A stretch of 64,000 bases of DNA from Nitrosomonadales bacterium. GTDB taxonomy: Bacteria > Pseudomonadota > Gammaproteobacteria > Burkholderiales > Gallionellaceae. Numbering within the stretch: position 1 is the first letter of the stretch; each line of letters begins with the position of its first letter. The stretch lies in the NCBI GenBank assembly GCA_023259055.1, contig JAHFQZ010000002.1:310001-374000 (forward strand), written 5' to 3'. Below are positions 28,171 to 39,315 of the stretch, in pieces. The notes under the pieces were generated by a model. The model ran no database searches. It saw nothing but the letters and a program-made list of their open reading frames with translations, and was not told the origin of the DNA. The position numbers were made by a program, and so were the translations under genes.

Positions 28171-29238
28171 ATGATTTTAGTTACCGGCGGTGCGGGCTTC
28201 ATTGGCGCAAATTTTGTACTGGCTTGGCTCAAGCAACATGACGAAACCATTGTCAATTTGGACAAGCTGACTTACGCAGGAAATCTGGAGAACCTCGCAT
28301 CTCTCAAAAATGATTCGCGCCATACCTTCGTGCAGGGCGACATCGGCGATGCGATATTGGTGGGCAAGTTGCTCGTGGAAAATCATCCGCGCGCAGTAAT
28401 CAACTTCGCGGCAGAAAGCCATGTGGATCGCTCTATCCACGGTCCCGAAGATTTCATTCAAACCAATATCGTCGGCACCTTCCACTTGCTGGAAGCGGTG
28501 CGTGCTTACTGGTCTGCTTTGCCTGATGGTGAGAAGACCGGATTCCGTTTTCTGCATGTTTCCACCGATGAGGTATATGGCTCGCTTGCGAAGGGCGAGC
28601 CGGCGTTCAGCGAGACCCGTCGCTACGAGCCGAACAGCCCATACTCCGCCAGCAAGGCGGCCAGTGATCATCTGGTGCGTGCTTATCATCACACCTACGG
28701 TCTGCCGGTGTTAACTACCAATTGCTCGAACAATTACGGCCCGTACCACTTTCCTGAAAAACTCATCCCGCTGATCATCGTCAACGCGCTCGCCGGGAAA
28801 CCACTGCCAGTCTACGGAGATGGACAACAGATCCGCGACTGGCTGTACGTCAAGGATCATTGCAGTGCGATCCGCTGTGTGCTGGAGAAGGGCAGGCTGG
28901 GCGAGGTGTATAACGTCGGCGGCTGGAACGAAAAGGCCAACATCGATATCGTGCATTCCATCTGTGCCCTTCTCGACGAACTACGCCCGCGCACAGACGG
29001 CAAGTCATACCGCGAGCAGATCACATTTGTCACAGACCGTCCGGGCCATGACCGCCGCTATGCGATAGACGCGCGCAAAATCGAACGTGAACTGGGCTGG
29101 AAGCCCGTCGAAACATTTGAGACAGGCATACGCAAGACCGTGCAATGGTATCTCGACAATCAGCGCTGGGTAAACAATGTGCAGTCAGGAGCTTACCGGC
29201 AGTGGCTCGAAAAGAACTACGCGGAACGCGATCAGTGA
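28171..29238 (+). CDS. rfbB: dTDP-glucose 4,6-dehydratase
   Basis: Second step of dTDP-L-rhamnose synthesis: NAD-dependent dehydration of dTDP-glucose. The 355-aa extended short-chain dehydrogenase has the N-terminal [34 protein letters not shown] (catalytic Tyr-Lys) and [17 protein letters not shown]. It overlaps rfbD by 4 bp (GTGA). The other two pathway genes, rfbA and rfbC, are not next to it. Confidence 0.97.
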   Translation: MILVTGGAGFIGANFVLAWLKQHDETIVNLDKLTYAGNLENLASLKNDSRHTFVQGDIGDAILVGKLLVENHPRAVINFAAESHVDRSIHGPEDFIQTNIVGTFHLLEAVRAYWSALPDGEKTGFRFLHVSTDEVYGSLAKGEPAFSETRRYEPNSPYSASKAASDHLVRAYHHTYGLPVLTTNCSNNYGPYHFPEKLIPLIIVNALAGKPLPVYGDGQQIRDWLYVKDHCSAIRCVLEKGRLGEVYNVGGWNEKANIDIVHSICALLDELRPRTDGKSYREQITFVTDRPGHDRRYAIDARKIERELGWKPVETFETGIRKTVQWYLDNQRWVNNVQSGAYRQWLEKNYAERDQ

Positions 29239-30137
29239 AAATTCTTCTGTTCGGCAAAAACGGCCAGGTTGGCTGGGAACTGCAGCGCAGCCTTGCGCCG
29301 CTGGGCGAAATTGTTGCGCTGGATTCTGATAGCTCAGAGTTGTGCGGCGATTTTACCGATCTGGAAGGTATCGCCCAAACGGTCCAAGCAGTCGCACCGG
29401 ACGTGATCATCAATGCCGCCGCCCACACCGCAGTAGATAAGGCCGAGAGAGAGCCGGAGCTGGTGCGCACTATCAATGCACTCGCACCCGGTGTGCTGGC
29501 TCAGGAAGCCAAGCGCACCAACGCTTGGCTGGTTCATTACTCGACTGACTATGTGTTTGACGGAAGCGGCGATAAGCCATGGCTGGAAACAGACGCGACG
29601 GCTCCGCTCAGCGTATACGGCGCGACCAAGCTGGAAGGCGAGCAGCTCATTCGGCAAGCAGGTTGCTTGCACCTCATATTTCGCACCAGCTGGGTGTATG
29701 GCGCACGCGGCGGAAACTTTGCGAAAACCATGCTGCGCTTGGCTCAGGAGCGCGACAATCTCAATGTCATTAATGACCAGATCGGTGCGCCCACCGGCGC
29801 GGATTTGCTGGCCGATATAACGGCACATGCCATCCGCACCGCTCTACAACGACCGGAAGTGTCCGGACTGTACCATCTGGTTGCAGGGGGGGAAACCTCG
29901 TGGCATGGCTATGCAAGCTTCGTCATCGACTTTGCCCGACGAGCAGGCATTCCGCTGAAAGTCACTCCAGAGGGCATCAAGTCCGTGCCCACCAGTGCCT
30001 TCCCCACCCCGGCAAAACGCCCGCACAACTCACGTATGGATACTTCGAAACTGCAAAACACATTTGACCTGAATCTGCCGATGTGGCCAGCGGGTGTAGC
30101 GCGCATGTTGAGCGAAGTGCTGGAAAGATCATCGTAG
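29235..30137 (+). CDS. rfbD: dTDP-4-dehydrorhamnose reductase
   Basis: Last step of dTDP-L-rhamnose synthesis, NADPH-dependent. Starting at the GTG (29235-29237) inside the rfbB stop gives 300 aa beginning [20 protein letters not shown], the usual start and length; the frame is open upstream within rfbB but that part is a shadow. [10 protein letters not shown] (catalytic Tyr-Lys) and [10 protein letters not shown] are present. Convergent with ppx. Confidence 0.96.
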   Translation: MKILLFGKNGQVGWELQRSLAPLGEIVALDSDSSELCGDFTDLEGIAQTVQAVAPDVIINAAAHTAVDKAEREPELVRTINALAPGVLAQEAKRTNAWLVHYSTDYVFDGSGDKPWLETDATAPLSVYGATKLEGEQLIRQAGCLHLIFRTSWVYGARGGNFAKTMLRLAQERDNLNVINDQIGAPTGADLLADITAHAIRTALQRPEVSGLYHLVAGGETSWHGYASFVIDFARRAGIPLKVTPEGIKSVPTSAFPTPAKRPHNSRMDTSKLQNTFDLNLPMWPAGVARMLSEVLERSS

Positions 30138-30180
30138 GGGCACGTACACCAATCACTTGCCGATCCGGTTTGCGCTTTGT

Positions 30181-31656
30181 CTATCCCTCCACGACTTGCA
30201 TACTCACACCCAGCGTTTTCCACTGCTTTACTTCTTCCTGCAATGCGGTTTCTGTGAGCAAATTTCCTGACAGCCAGTCCGCTTCAATTGTGATGTGAAA
30301 CCTGGTGCCGCTGAAATGGCCGTGCAAGACAGGCAGTGCGATATCGCCGCGATTGCGATAGAACAGCACGGCCAGCCGCAGGCTTATCGCCAGCACATAG
30401 TCCTCGACATTTTTCAATTGCCCTTGCAGTTTGTCCAGGCTGCCGCGTTGCGCCAGCGAAAGCAAGCTCAGGCGCGCTTGTTCCTTCCTGGAGAAGCCCG
30501 GCATGTCAGCATTAGCAAGGATATAGGCAGTGTGTTTGTGAAATCCGCTATGTGCCACGCTGATGCCAATTTCGTGCAGACTGGCCACCCAGTTGAGCAT
30601 GTGCAGCGCTGATTCGGTGGCTTCAATGCCAAGAAATTGCTGAGCAAATAGTTTCGCCAGCTTTGCCACGCGCCCTGCCTGTTTTCCATCGACGTGATAG
30701 CGTTGCATGAATTGCCGTACCGTGACGTCGCGCATGTCGCTTTTGTGAAAACGTCCCCACAAGTCGAACAGCACACCCTCGCGAAGCGCGCCTAAAGCAG
30801 GACTCATATATGTTATGTCCAGCTCGCAAAATGCCGCGTACATGATTGCAAAACCGCCTGCAAACGCAGGCGTCCGATCCGGGCGCAATCCTTGCAGGCC
30901 AAGCTGTTGAACATCGCCTGCCTTGAGCAGATGGACGCGCAGCTTTTCGAGACCATCGCGGGTGATACCGCTCTCGCTGAAACCGTTCAACTCTAATATA
31001 TCCGATATGGCTTTTGCTGTTCCCGACGAACCAAGCGCTTGCTGCCACTGCCCTTTGTAGTCGGCGACGATAGTTTGTAATTCAAGGCGAGCTGCAAGTT
31101 CAGCCTGTTTCAGATTATGTTTGGATATTTTCCCATCCGGAAAAAAACGGCAGCTGAAGCTGACGCAGCCCATGTACAGGCTTTCCAGTTTGATCGGCGA
31201 AAGGCCGTTACCGATGATAAATTCGGTTGATCCTCCACCAATATCTATTACCAGGCGATTGTCTTTTGACTGCGGCAAGCCATGCGCTACTCCCAGATAT
31301 ATCAGGCGCGCTTCCTCGCGCCCTGCGATAACCTCAATGGGAAACCCCAGGGTATGTTCAGCTTGAGGTATGAAATCCCCGGCATTTTTCGCCACGCGAA
31401 ACGAGTTGGTGCCAACCACGCGCACGGCCGCACGAGGCAGGTCGCGCAAGCGTTCGGCAAATCGTCCCAGTGCGGCCAATGCGCGCTGCTGTGCCGCTGC
31501 ATCAAGGTGTTTATCGGCAGTGAGTCCTGCGGCAAGCCGTACCGGGTCGCGCAGGCCGTCCAGCATGTAAAGCTGATCGTTCTCCACCCGAGCGATCTGT
31601 AGCCGAAAACTGTTCGACCCAAGGTCAACGGCGGCGAGGATAGGTTGCTGCTGCAC
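30181..31656 (-). CDS. ppx: Exopolyphosphatase (Ppx/GppA family)
   Basis: Degrades polyphosphate from its ends; some family members hydrolyse pppGpp. The 491-aa protein has the ASKHA phosphate loops DLGSNSFRLQIAR and DIGGGSTEFIIG, followed by the C-terminal HD-like helical domain (LHEIGISVAHSGFHKH). Start is GTG at 31654-31656, sharing one base with the phoU stop (TAGTG), so expression is coupled to phoU. Ppx versus GppA is not settled by sequence; the phoU neighbour favours polyphosphate. Confidence 0.93.
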   Translation of the reverse strand: MQQQPILAAVDLGSNSFRLQIARVENDQLYMLDGLRDPVRLAAGLTADKHLDAAAQQRALAALGRFAERLRDLPRAAVRVVGTNSFRVAKNAGDFIPQAEHTLGFPIEVIAGREEARLIYLGVAHGLPQSKDNRLVIDIGGGSTEFIIGNGLSPIKLESLYMGCVSFSCRFFPDGKISKHNLKQAELAARLELQTIVADYKGQWQQALGSSGTAKAISDILELNGFSESGITRDGLEKLRVHLLKAGDVQQLGLQGLRPDRTPAFAGGFAIMYAAFCELDITYMSPALGALREGVLFDLWGRFHKSDMRDVTVRQFMQRYHVDGKQAGRVAKLAKLFAQQFLGIEATESALHMLNWVASLHEIGISVAHSGFHKHTAYILANADMPGFSRKEQARLSLLSLAQRGSLDKLQGQLKNVEDYVLAISLRLAVLFYRNRGDIALPVLHGHFSGTRFHITIEADWLSGNLLTETALQEEVKQWKTLGVSMQVVEG

Positions 31657-32363
31657 TACTCTTGAATTTCGCGGTCGATTTCGTCCACGTCGATGTGGCG
31701 CACGTCGCGTCCCTTGACCATGTAGATGACGTATTCGGACATGTTTTTGGCATGATCGCCGATACGTTCGATCGCCTTTGCCACAAACAAAATTTCAAGT
31801 GAGGTTGATATGGTGCGCGGGTCTTCCATCATAAATGTGATGAGGTAACGCATGATTGCGCGAAACTCCTCGTCTACAAGGTCATCCTGCCGCACCACTT
31901 GTGCAGCCATCATTACATCCAGCCGTGCGAAGGCATCAAGCGATTTGCGCAGCATATCCAGAGCTATTTCTGCGGCATGTTTGATCTCGTGATAACGCGG
32001 AATAGCCAACCCCTGTTTTTGCGATAGCAGCTTTGCCATGCGTGCGATTTTTTCGGCCTCGTCACCGATGCGTTCCAGATCGGTAATGGTCTTGATCACT
32101 GCCATTACAAGCCGCAAGTCGCCTGCCGCGGGCTGGCGGCGCGCTATCACCTGGCTGCATGCTTCATCTATCTTGACCTCAAGGGCGTTGACTCGATGGT
32201 CGTCATCAATCACCCTGGTCATCAGGTTCACGTCGCCACTGACAAGTGACTCGACGGCACTTTTGATCTGGCTTTCCACCAATCCTCCCATCTGCAGCAC
32301 GTTGGCGCGGATGGCTTCGAGATCGGCATCGAACTGGCGGGAAATATGGTCACTGCTGGGCAT
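31656..32363 (-). CDS. phoU: Phosphate-specific transport system accessory protein PhoU
   Basis: A 235-aa all-helical protein with two PhoU repeats (about 20-110 and 120-215). The typical ERIGDEAEKIARMAK and ERIGDHAKNMSEYVIYMVKG segments, one per repeat, carry the E/DxxxD metal-binding pattern. PhoU restrains PhoR kinase activity and Pst uptake. Its neighbour here is ppx; no pst or phoBR genes are in the window. Confidence 0.96.
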   Translation of the reverse strand: MPSSDHISRQFDADLEAIRANVLQMGGLVESQIKSAVESLVSGDVNLMTRVIDDDHRVNALEVKIDEACSQVIARRQPAAGDLRLVMAVIKTITDLERIGDEAEKIARMAKLLSQKQGLAIPRYHEIKHAAEIALDMLRKSLDAFARLDVMMAAQVVRQDDLVDEEFRAIMRYLITFMMEDPRTISTSLEILFVAKAIERIGDHAKNMSEYVIYMVKGRDVRHIDVDEIDREIQE

Positions 32364-32431
32364 GTTGAATCCCTTTCAAATAATGCAACGGTGTAGCATA
32401 AGTGATAAATGTTAAGGGCAGATGACGGCGT

Positions 32432-33094
32432 TCAGGCTGTCATGGTTTTTACGCCTTCAGATGTGCCAAGCAATAGCACATCGGCAGCACGGCGTGCAAA
32501 CAATCCGTTGGTAACCACTCCCGCGATGTGATCCAGCGTGGATTCCAGTTCCACAGGATTCATGATTTTCAGACCAAGGACGTCGAGAATGACGTTGCCA
32601 TTGTCGGTGGTAAATCCCTCGCGCAATTTGGGTTGTCCGCCCAACGCGACCAGTTGCCGCGCCACAAAACTGCGCGCCATCGGAATCACTTCAATTGGTA
32701 AAGGAAACTTGCCCAGCATATCCACCAGCTTGCTTGAATCGCACACACAGATAAATTTTTTGCTTGCCGCTGCCACAATCTTTTCGCGTGTCAACGCACC
32801 GCCGCCTCCCTTGATCATGTGCATATGTTGCGTAATCTCATCAGCGCCATCAACATACACCGGCAGGCTGCCTGCGTCATTCAGCGACAACACCTCGATG
32901 CCGTGCTGCTTCAAGCGTGTTGCCGAAGCTTCCGAGCTGGCGACAGCGCCGCGTATTTCATGTTTTATCTTGGCTAGCTCATCTATAAAATAATTGGCAG
33001 TGGAGCCCGTGCCCACGCCAACAATACAATCGGCCGGTATATATGCGATTGCAGCCTTGGCGACCGCACGTTTCAACTCGTCTTGACCCATCAT
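32432..33094 (-). CDS. rpiA: Ribose-5-phosphate isomerase A
   Basis: Interconverts ribose 5-phosphate and ribulose 5-phosphate (pentose phosphate and Calvin pathways). The 220-aa protein shows [23 protein letters not shown] (catalytic Asp), [14 protein letters not shown] and the final [17 protein letters not shown]. It lies 68 bp upstream of phoU in the same direction, probably one operon. Confidence 0.97.
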   Translation of the reverse strand: MMGQDELKRAVAKAAIAYIPADCIVGVGTGSTANYFIDELAKIKHEIRGAVASSEASATRLKQHGIEVLSLNDAGSLPVYVDGADEITQHMHMIKGGGGALTREKIVAAASKKFICVCDSSKLVDMLGKFPLPIEVIPMARSFVARQLVALGGQPKLREGFTTDNGNVILDVLGLKIMNPVELESTLDHIAGVVTNGLFARRAADVLLLGTSEGVKTMTA

Positions 33095-33207
33095 TTGGCT
33101 TGCCTGCTTTCAGTATTATTGATATTTTTGCTGATTATTGCAGGAATTGAAAAATTTGGGGAGATTTGCGCGCCTTTGAATTTCTAATCATTTCAAATAA
33201 GCAAAAA

Positions 33208-33231
33208 AAGGGGCGGGATAGCCCGCCCTTT
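33208..33231 (-). terminator. Terminator of the outer-membrane protein gene
   Basis: GGGCGGG (33211-33217), loop ATAG, CCCGCCC (33222-33228), with an A-run on the plus-strand left side (33203-33209) that becomes the U-tract on the minus strand. It lies about 50 bp after the stop of the gene at 33280-33957 and insulates it from rpiA. Confidence 0.8.
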
Positions 33232-33279
33232 GTTACGTATATACAGCGCTCCTAAAGTTTTTATACGGCGTTTTTGCAC

Positions 33280-33957
33280 CTACCACTGATAGGTTAAACC
33301 CATTGATATAACCGGCCATTTCCTGAAGCTGTTGTTCAGGTCGGTCTGTTGCTTGGTTTGTTCTGCTGCAACGTCGGCCTGCAATTGTGCGCATCCTGCA
33401 AAACCAGCGGCACATGTTACAGACAGGCTGTACTTGGGTGCACCCTGGAAGATCACGCCAATATCAGAAACCATGCCCCAACCCTTGCCTTTTGCCACTG
33501 GATTGCCCCAGCCAATTCCGAGATACGGCGCAGTGGGGTTGAATGAAATTCTGCCTTGCAGGCTATTGACAGCCGTAGTAGCTGGGTATGTCTGACCGTT
33601 AATCGTGTAGTTTGAACCCGCACCAGGTACCGCAGTCATTTCGATCTTGCTCTTGTTGTTATATATACCACCGCTGATCCGGAATTTGCCTTCAAATGGA
33701 TACCAGTCCCCCAAAGCACTGACCGATTTCAATTTCAATTTGAAGTTGAAGTCCATTGAACTGGCGTTACCAGTTTTATTGTAATTGTAATTATTGTAAC
33801 CAAGGCGGCCGCTAAGATTATTGCCGCCCATGATTAACTCGACACCATAACCCGTTGTAATACCAAGCTTGCCAGCCAAAGCCATGCCTTCCGCATTGGA
33901 AATGGCGGGAAATACGGCAAGTGCTGCAAAAACAATTGCAATTCTTTTCATTTTCAT
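33280..33957 (-). CDS. Predicted outer membrane beta-barrel protein
   Basis: A 225-aa exported protein: signal peptide MKRIAIVFAALAVFPAISNA, then a glycine- and aromatic-rich body with alternating strands and a terminal aromatic residue (GLTYQW), as in small outer-membrane barrels. A short helical, Ala/Gln-rich insertion with two cysteines (about 180-210) interrupts the last strands. The true start may be the second ATG (33951), which has GGTGA 6 bp upstream. I do not recognise the family. Composition (Asn, Tyr, Lys, lower GC) differs from its neighbours. It has its own terminator and a divergent partner, pgm. Confidence 0.7.
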   Translation of the reverse strand: MKMKRIAIVFAALAVFPAISNAEGMALAGKLGITTGYGVELIMGGNNLSGRLGYNNYNYNKTGNASSMDFNFKLKLKSVSALGDWYPFEGKFRISGGIYNNKSKIEMTAVPGAGSNYTINGQTYPATTAVNSLQGRISFNPTAPYLGIGWGNPVAKGKGWGMVSDIGVIFQGAPKYSLSVTCAAGFAGCAQLQADVAAEQTKQQTDLNNSFRKWPVISMGLTYQW

Positions 33958-34045
33958 TCACCAAAATAATAATAGTTGTAAAGGACTGAATCTGCTGCAA
34001 GTATAACTTTAAACTTACCATTGGAAAAACGTCAATATAATTAGA

Positions 34046-34070
34046 TGCCTTTGTAATGCTTACAAAGGCA
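34046..34070. repeat. Perfect 25-bp palindrome between the OMP gene and pgm
   Basis: TGCCTTTGTAA (34046-34056), TGC, TTACAAAGGCA (34060-34070): an 11-bp perfect inverted repeat in the 196-bp divergent spacer. It has no T-tract on either side, so an operator or a repeat remnant is more likely than a terminator. Confidence 0.6.
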
Positions 34071-34129
34071 GGATTTGAGGTTTGCGGTTAAATAATGTCA
34101 AATCGCTGGTGGTAACATGCCAAAATTAA

Positions 34130-35785
<1,656 letters not shown>

Positions 35786-35870
35786 ACGGCTATAATCATC
35801 CAATGCAATAATCTGTAAAGATTTCGACCCACGCGCCGCTCTGGCGCGGATTCATTTGAAGGAGCGCGCC

Positions 35871-36257
35871 TTGATCAACAAGAAAATTATTCAAACCCCT
35901 GATGCACCCGCCGCAATAGGCACCTACTCCCAGGCAGTACGCGTCGGCGACACGGTGTACCTGTCCGGCCAGATCGGGCTCGATCCTTCCACGATGCAGA
36001 TGGTGGAAGGCATCGATGCGCAGATTCACCGTGTGTTCCAGAACCTGCGTGCGGTATCAAGCGCAGCTGACAGCAGCTTTGACGATCTTGTTAAGCTGAA
36101 CGTGTATCTCACCGACCTTGCGCACTTTGCCAAGGTGAACGAAATCATGGCGAGTTATTTCCGCCAGCCTTATCCGGCGCGCGCCGCAGTGGGCGTTGCC
36201 TCGTTACCGCGTGGCGCGCTGGTCGAGATGGACGGCGTGTTGGTGGTTCAGTATTAA
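35871..36257 (+). CDS. ridA: RidA family reactive-intermediate deaminase
   Basis: Hydrolyses reactive enamine/imine intermediates from PLP enzymes such as threonine dehydratase. The 128-aa protein starts [19 protein letters not shown] and has the trimer and active-site features [23 protein letters not shown] and [21 protein letters not shown] (with the conserved Arg). I chose the TTG at 35871 because AAGGAG stands 6 bp before it; a TTG at 35856 lies inside the ribosome-site region. It is 85 bp after pgm. Confidence 0.93.
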   Translation: MINKKIIQTPDAPAAIGTYSQAVRVGDTVYLSGQIGLDPSTMQMVEGIDAQIHRVFQNLRAVSSAADSSFDDLVKLNVYLTDLAHFAKVNEIMASYFRQPYPARAAVGVASLPRGALVEMDGVLVVQY

Positions 36258-36300
36258 AGGCACATTGCTTTTGGATTGCGTCAACCCGGGCAACACTTTT

Positions 36301-36354
36301 CTCTATCCCATCTCCCGGTTGAGGGAGATGAAGGAGCGTAGCGCGGGGAGAGGG
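36301..36354. repeat. Interspersed hairpin repeat between ridA and recG
   Basis: CATCTCCC (36309-36316), loop GGTTGA, GGGAGATG (36323-36330) is a perfect 8-bp hairpin, nested in a larger dyad with CTCT at the left and GGAGAG at 36346-36351. The middle GGAGCGTAGCG is shared with the repeat at 62883-62917. It fills the 126-bp ridA-recG gap. Confidence 0.6.
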
Positions 36355-36383
36355 TCGTTGGGCAATGCCGCGAAGAATGCGAA

Positions 36384-38510
36384 TTGAACGCCCCCGCAAA
36401 AATCTCCCCTGTCACTCTGGCAAAACTTGCCAAGCTTGGCATCCACCATCGCACCGACCTGCTTTTGCACCTGCCGTTGCGTTACGAGGATGAGACCCAT
36501 CTCGCGCCGATCGCCACTGTGCAACCGGGAGAGACCGTGCAGGTGCAGGGTGTCATCACACACAGCGAAATCGCATTCCGTCCGCGCCGCACCCTGGTTT
36601 GCCGCCTGGAGGACGGCGGCGGCGAGTTATATCTGCGTTTCCTGAATTTTTATCCCAGCCAGCAGAAACAGCTAGCGGCCGGCAAGCAGATTCGCGCGGT
36701 CGGCGAGGTGCGCATGGGCTACTACGGCCGGGAGATGGTGCATCCAAAATGCCGCGCGGTGGATGAAGATACGCCGCTGCAGCAGAGCCTTACGCCGGTC
36801 TACCCGACTACGGCAGGGCTGTCGCAACCCATCCTGCGCAAGCTGATAGTCAACGCGCTTGAGACGCTGCCATTGAACGATACGCTGCCGGCTGAACTGC
36901 TGAAAAAATTAAAACTGGCCAGCTTTGCCGATTGCATTCGGCTGTTGCACAACCCGACGCCGGACATTGCCGCCAGCGCGTTGGAACAGCGCAGTCATCC
37001 CGCTTGGCGGCGCATCAAGTTCGATGAGCTGCTGGCGCAGCAGCTGTCGATGCGTGTGCATCACCGCCAGCGCAGCAAGCGCACCGCACCACGCCTTGCA
37101 CCACACCAACAACTGACAGCACGCCTGATAAATGATCTGCCCTTCGCACTGACCAATGCGCAGCAGCGCACTTTCGCCGAAATCAGCCGCGATCTCGCCC
37201 AGCCGCATCCGATGCAGAGATTGCTGCTTGGCGATGTCGGCAGCGGCAAGACCATCGTCGCGGCACTGGCCGCTTTGCAGGCAATCGAAAACGGCTATCA
37301 GGTCGCGCTGATGGCGCCGACTGAAATCCTTGCCGAGCAAAATTACCTCAAGCTGCGCGACTGGCTTGAACCGCTTGGCATCGTCCCGGTGTGGCTGTCC
37401 GGTAGCCTGAAGAAGAAGGACAAACAAATCGCCGCCGAGCATATCGCTTCCGGCGAAACATTGCTTGCGATCGGAACGCATGCGCTGTTCCAGGAACAAG
37501 TCAGCTTTCACAAACTCGGACTGGCGATCGTCGACGAGCAGCACAAGTTCGGCGTGCAGCAGCGCCTCGCGTTGCGCAAGAAGGGTACGGAAGCGAGTTC
37601 CGTTTCCAAGTTCAATCAGACCAGTCCTGAGCTCAGCCGAATGGGCGAGGAAGATAATGCAGTTTCACCGTTGAAACTGAATTCTAATGAGCCGCATCAG
37701 CTGATGATGAGCGCCACGCCGATACCTAGAACTTTGGCGATGAGCTATTACGCCGATCTCGATGTGTCGATAATCGACGAGCTGCCGCCGGGGCGCACGC
37801 CGGTGATCACCAAGCTGGTCAGCGATGAGCGTCGCGACGAGGTGATCGACCGGGTGCGTACCGCTTGCATGGCAGGACTGCAAGCGTATTGGGTGTGCCC
37901 ACTGATCGATGAATCAGATACTCTTCAATTGAAAACTGCGCTGGAGACTTATCAACTTCTTAAAGATACATTTCCCGATCTGCGCATCGGCTTGGTGCAT
38001 GGCAATCTTGACAGTGCCGAGAAGTTGCGCGTTATGAAGGCGTTCAAGGCTGGCGAGTTGCAACTGCTGGTCGCCACCACCGTCATCGAAGTCGGTGTTG
38101 ATGTCCCAAACGCTAACCTGATGGTAATCGATCACGCCGAGCGTATGGGGCTGGCACAACTTCACCAGCTGCGCGGCAGGGTAGGGCGCGGTGCGGCGCA
38201 GAGTCTGTGCATATTATTATTCCAGCAACCTCTTTCCGAACTTGCACGAGCGCGATTAAAGATTATTTTCGAGAGCGCCGACGGCTTTACCATCGCTCAA
38301 CATGATTTGCAATTGCGAGGTCCCGGCGAACTCCTCGGCGCTCGCCAAAGCGGTGTTGCGATGCTGCGCTTTGCAGACATCAACGCAGATGAAGATTTGC
38401 TGTATCAAGCGCGGCATATCGCCGACGAATTACTGCATGAATTTCCTGATGCGGCGCGTGCCCACCTGCGTCGATGGATGGCAAATAAGCATGATTATCT
38501 GTATGTCTGA
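36384..38510 (+). CDS. recG: ATP-dependent DNA helicase RecG (with insertion)
   Basis: Reverses stalled replication forks. The 708-aa protein (TTG start) has the N-terminal wedge OB-fold (about 50-150), Walker A LLGDVGSGKT, DEQH box (Asp384-His387) and motif III SATPIPRTLAMSYY at about 443, then VGVDVPNANLMVIDHAERMGL and HQLRGRVGRGA. The distance from DEQH to SATP is near 59 residues, about 30 more than usual; the extra stretch (about 402-436) is low in similarity and its DNA contains an 8-bp hairpin. Other motifs are intact, so the gene is probably functional. Confidence 0.95.
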   Translation: MNAPAKISPVTLAKLAKLGIHHRTDLLLHLPLRYEDETHLAPIATVQPGETVQVQGVITHSEIAFRPRRTLVCRLEDGGGELYLRFLNFYPSQQKQLAAGKQIRAVGEVRMGYYGREMVHPKCRAVDEDTPLQQSLTPVYPTTAGLSQPILRKLIVNALETLPLNDTLPAELLKKLKLASFADCIRLLHNPTPDIAASALEQRSHPAWRRIKFDELLAQQLSMRVHHRQRSKRTAPRLAPHQQLTARLINDLPFALTNAQQRTFAEISRDLAQPHPMQRLLLGDVGSGKTIVAALAALQAIENGYQVALMAPTEILAEQNYLKLRDWLEPLGIVPVWLSGSLKKKDKQIAAEHIASGETLLAIGTHALFQEQVSFHKLGLAIVDEQHKFGVQQRLALRKKGTEASSVSKFNQTSPELSRMGEEDNAVSPLKLNSNEPHQLMMSATPIPRTLAMSYYADLDVSIIDELPPGRTPVITKLVSDERRDEVIDRVRTACMAGLQAYWVCPLIDESDTLQLKTALETYQLLKDTFPDLRIGLVHGNLDSAEKLRVMKAFKAGELQLLVATTVIEVGVDVPNANLMVIDHAERMGLAQLHQLRGRVGRGAAQSLCILLFQQPLSELARARLKIIFESADGFTIAQHDLQLRGPGELLGARQSGVAMLRFADINADEDLLYQARHIADELLHEFPDAARAHLRRWMANKHDYLYV

Positions 38511-38949
38511 CAATTTTCTTAATGGCGCAAAATGTTCTGCAGTACGGTGTCAAGTCAATTGAACCGACTGAGCGAGAGCGGTAATTAGTCGTGGCACATC
38601 CAGGCACAGCAATCAAACCTTCATTATCAAAATGCAGACTGCTTGATACGGTTTCGCACGAGAACAGCTGAAGGCTACGGTGTAAGTGATTACTTTACCC
38701 ATATCGAACGCTGGCGATTTGTCACGTTATTCTCACAATTTGTAAGGCAAACACTGGCAGCAAAATTTCCCAGCCCCTTACATCAAAATCAGGCAAACAC
38801 CGATAGTCTCCTTGGCAAGCAAGGCAATATCATTTGCCATGCTTAAACAATTAACTAAACACGCAACAGGCCACAAAACAATAGAGCATATGAGTTTACG
38901 GTTTGCTTATTCCTTTTGGCAGGCATTAATTTATTGCAGTAGCCGTGGA
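38511..38949. other. Long intergenic region after recG
   Basis: About 440 bp with no gene I can support. A short open frame at 38643-38846 (67 aa) has no ribosome site, no family resemblance and unlikely codon use. No terminator follows recG. Sequence is AT-richer than the flanking genes. Confidence 0.5.
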
Positions 38950-39118
38950 GCATTTGATTGACATGGTTGTAATTGATTTTCTCTTGGCATTTGCGGATAT
39001 TATTTTTCACCTGAGTAAAGATATGCAACATTTCGAATTGTTACAATCAATCTAATTGATCCCTTCCTAGGCGCAATGCCTGGGTTTTATCGGGGCAGGT
39101 AACTGCCCCGATTTTTTA
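38950..39118 (+). ncRNA. Candidate small RNA ending in an orphan terminator
   Basis: The strong terminator at 39089-39118 has no gene before it on the plus strand for almost 600 bp. Upstream of it are a second small hairpin (AGGC GCAAT GCCT, 39069-39081) and, at about 38955-39060, AT-rich sequence whose ends can partly pair (GATTGACATGG and ACAATCAATC parts). A small RNA ending here, or the leader of ubiA, would explain it. No convincing promoter was found; the 5' end is a guess. Confidence 0.3.
39089..39118 (+). terminator. Strong rho-independent terminator upstream of ubiA
   Basis: ATCGGGGCAG (39089-39098), loop GTAA (a GNRA tetraloop), CTGCCCCGAT (39103-39112) and then a run of T. A ten-pair perfect stem with the U-tract on the plus strand. 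Confidence 0.9.
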
Positions 39119-39315
39119 TTTAAAAGATATGCATGGACGAAGACATCACTTGCATGCTTGATTTGGACCTGCGGCTGGATTCTGGGGATTACGTTTGTGT
39201 CTAATTGTCGCTAATTGTGAAATTGTTGGTATTTAAGCATGGCCACATTCAACTTTCAGCATGTCTGATGGCTATTATGGCAAAATGGAATTCGGTATCC
39301 AAATCGATAAAAGAA

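Noticed and set aside
38643-38846. A 67-aa frame between recG and ubiA
   Set aside because: No ribosome site, unusual codons and no family; treated as chance.
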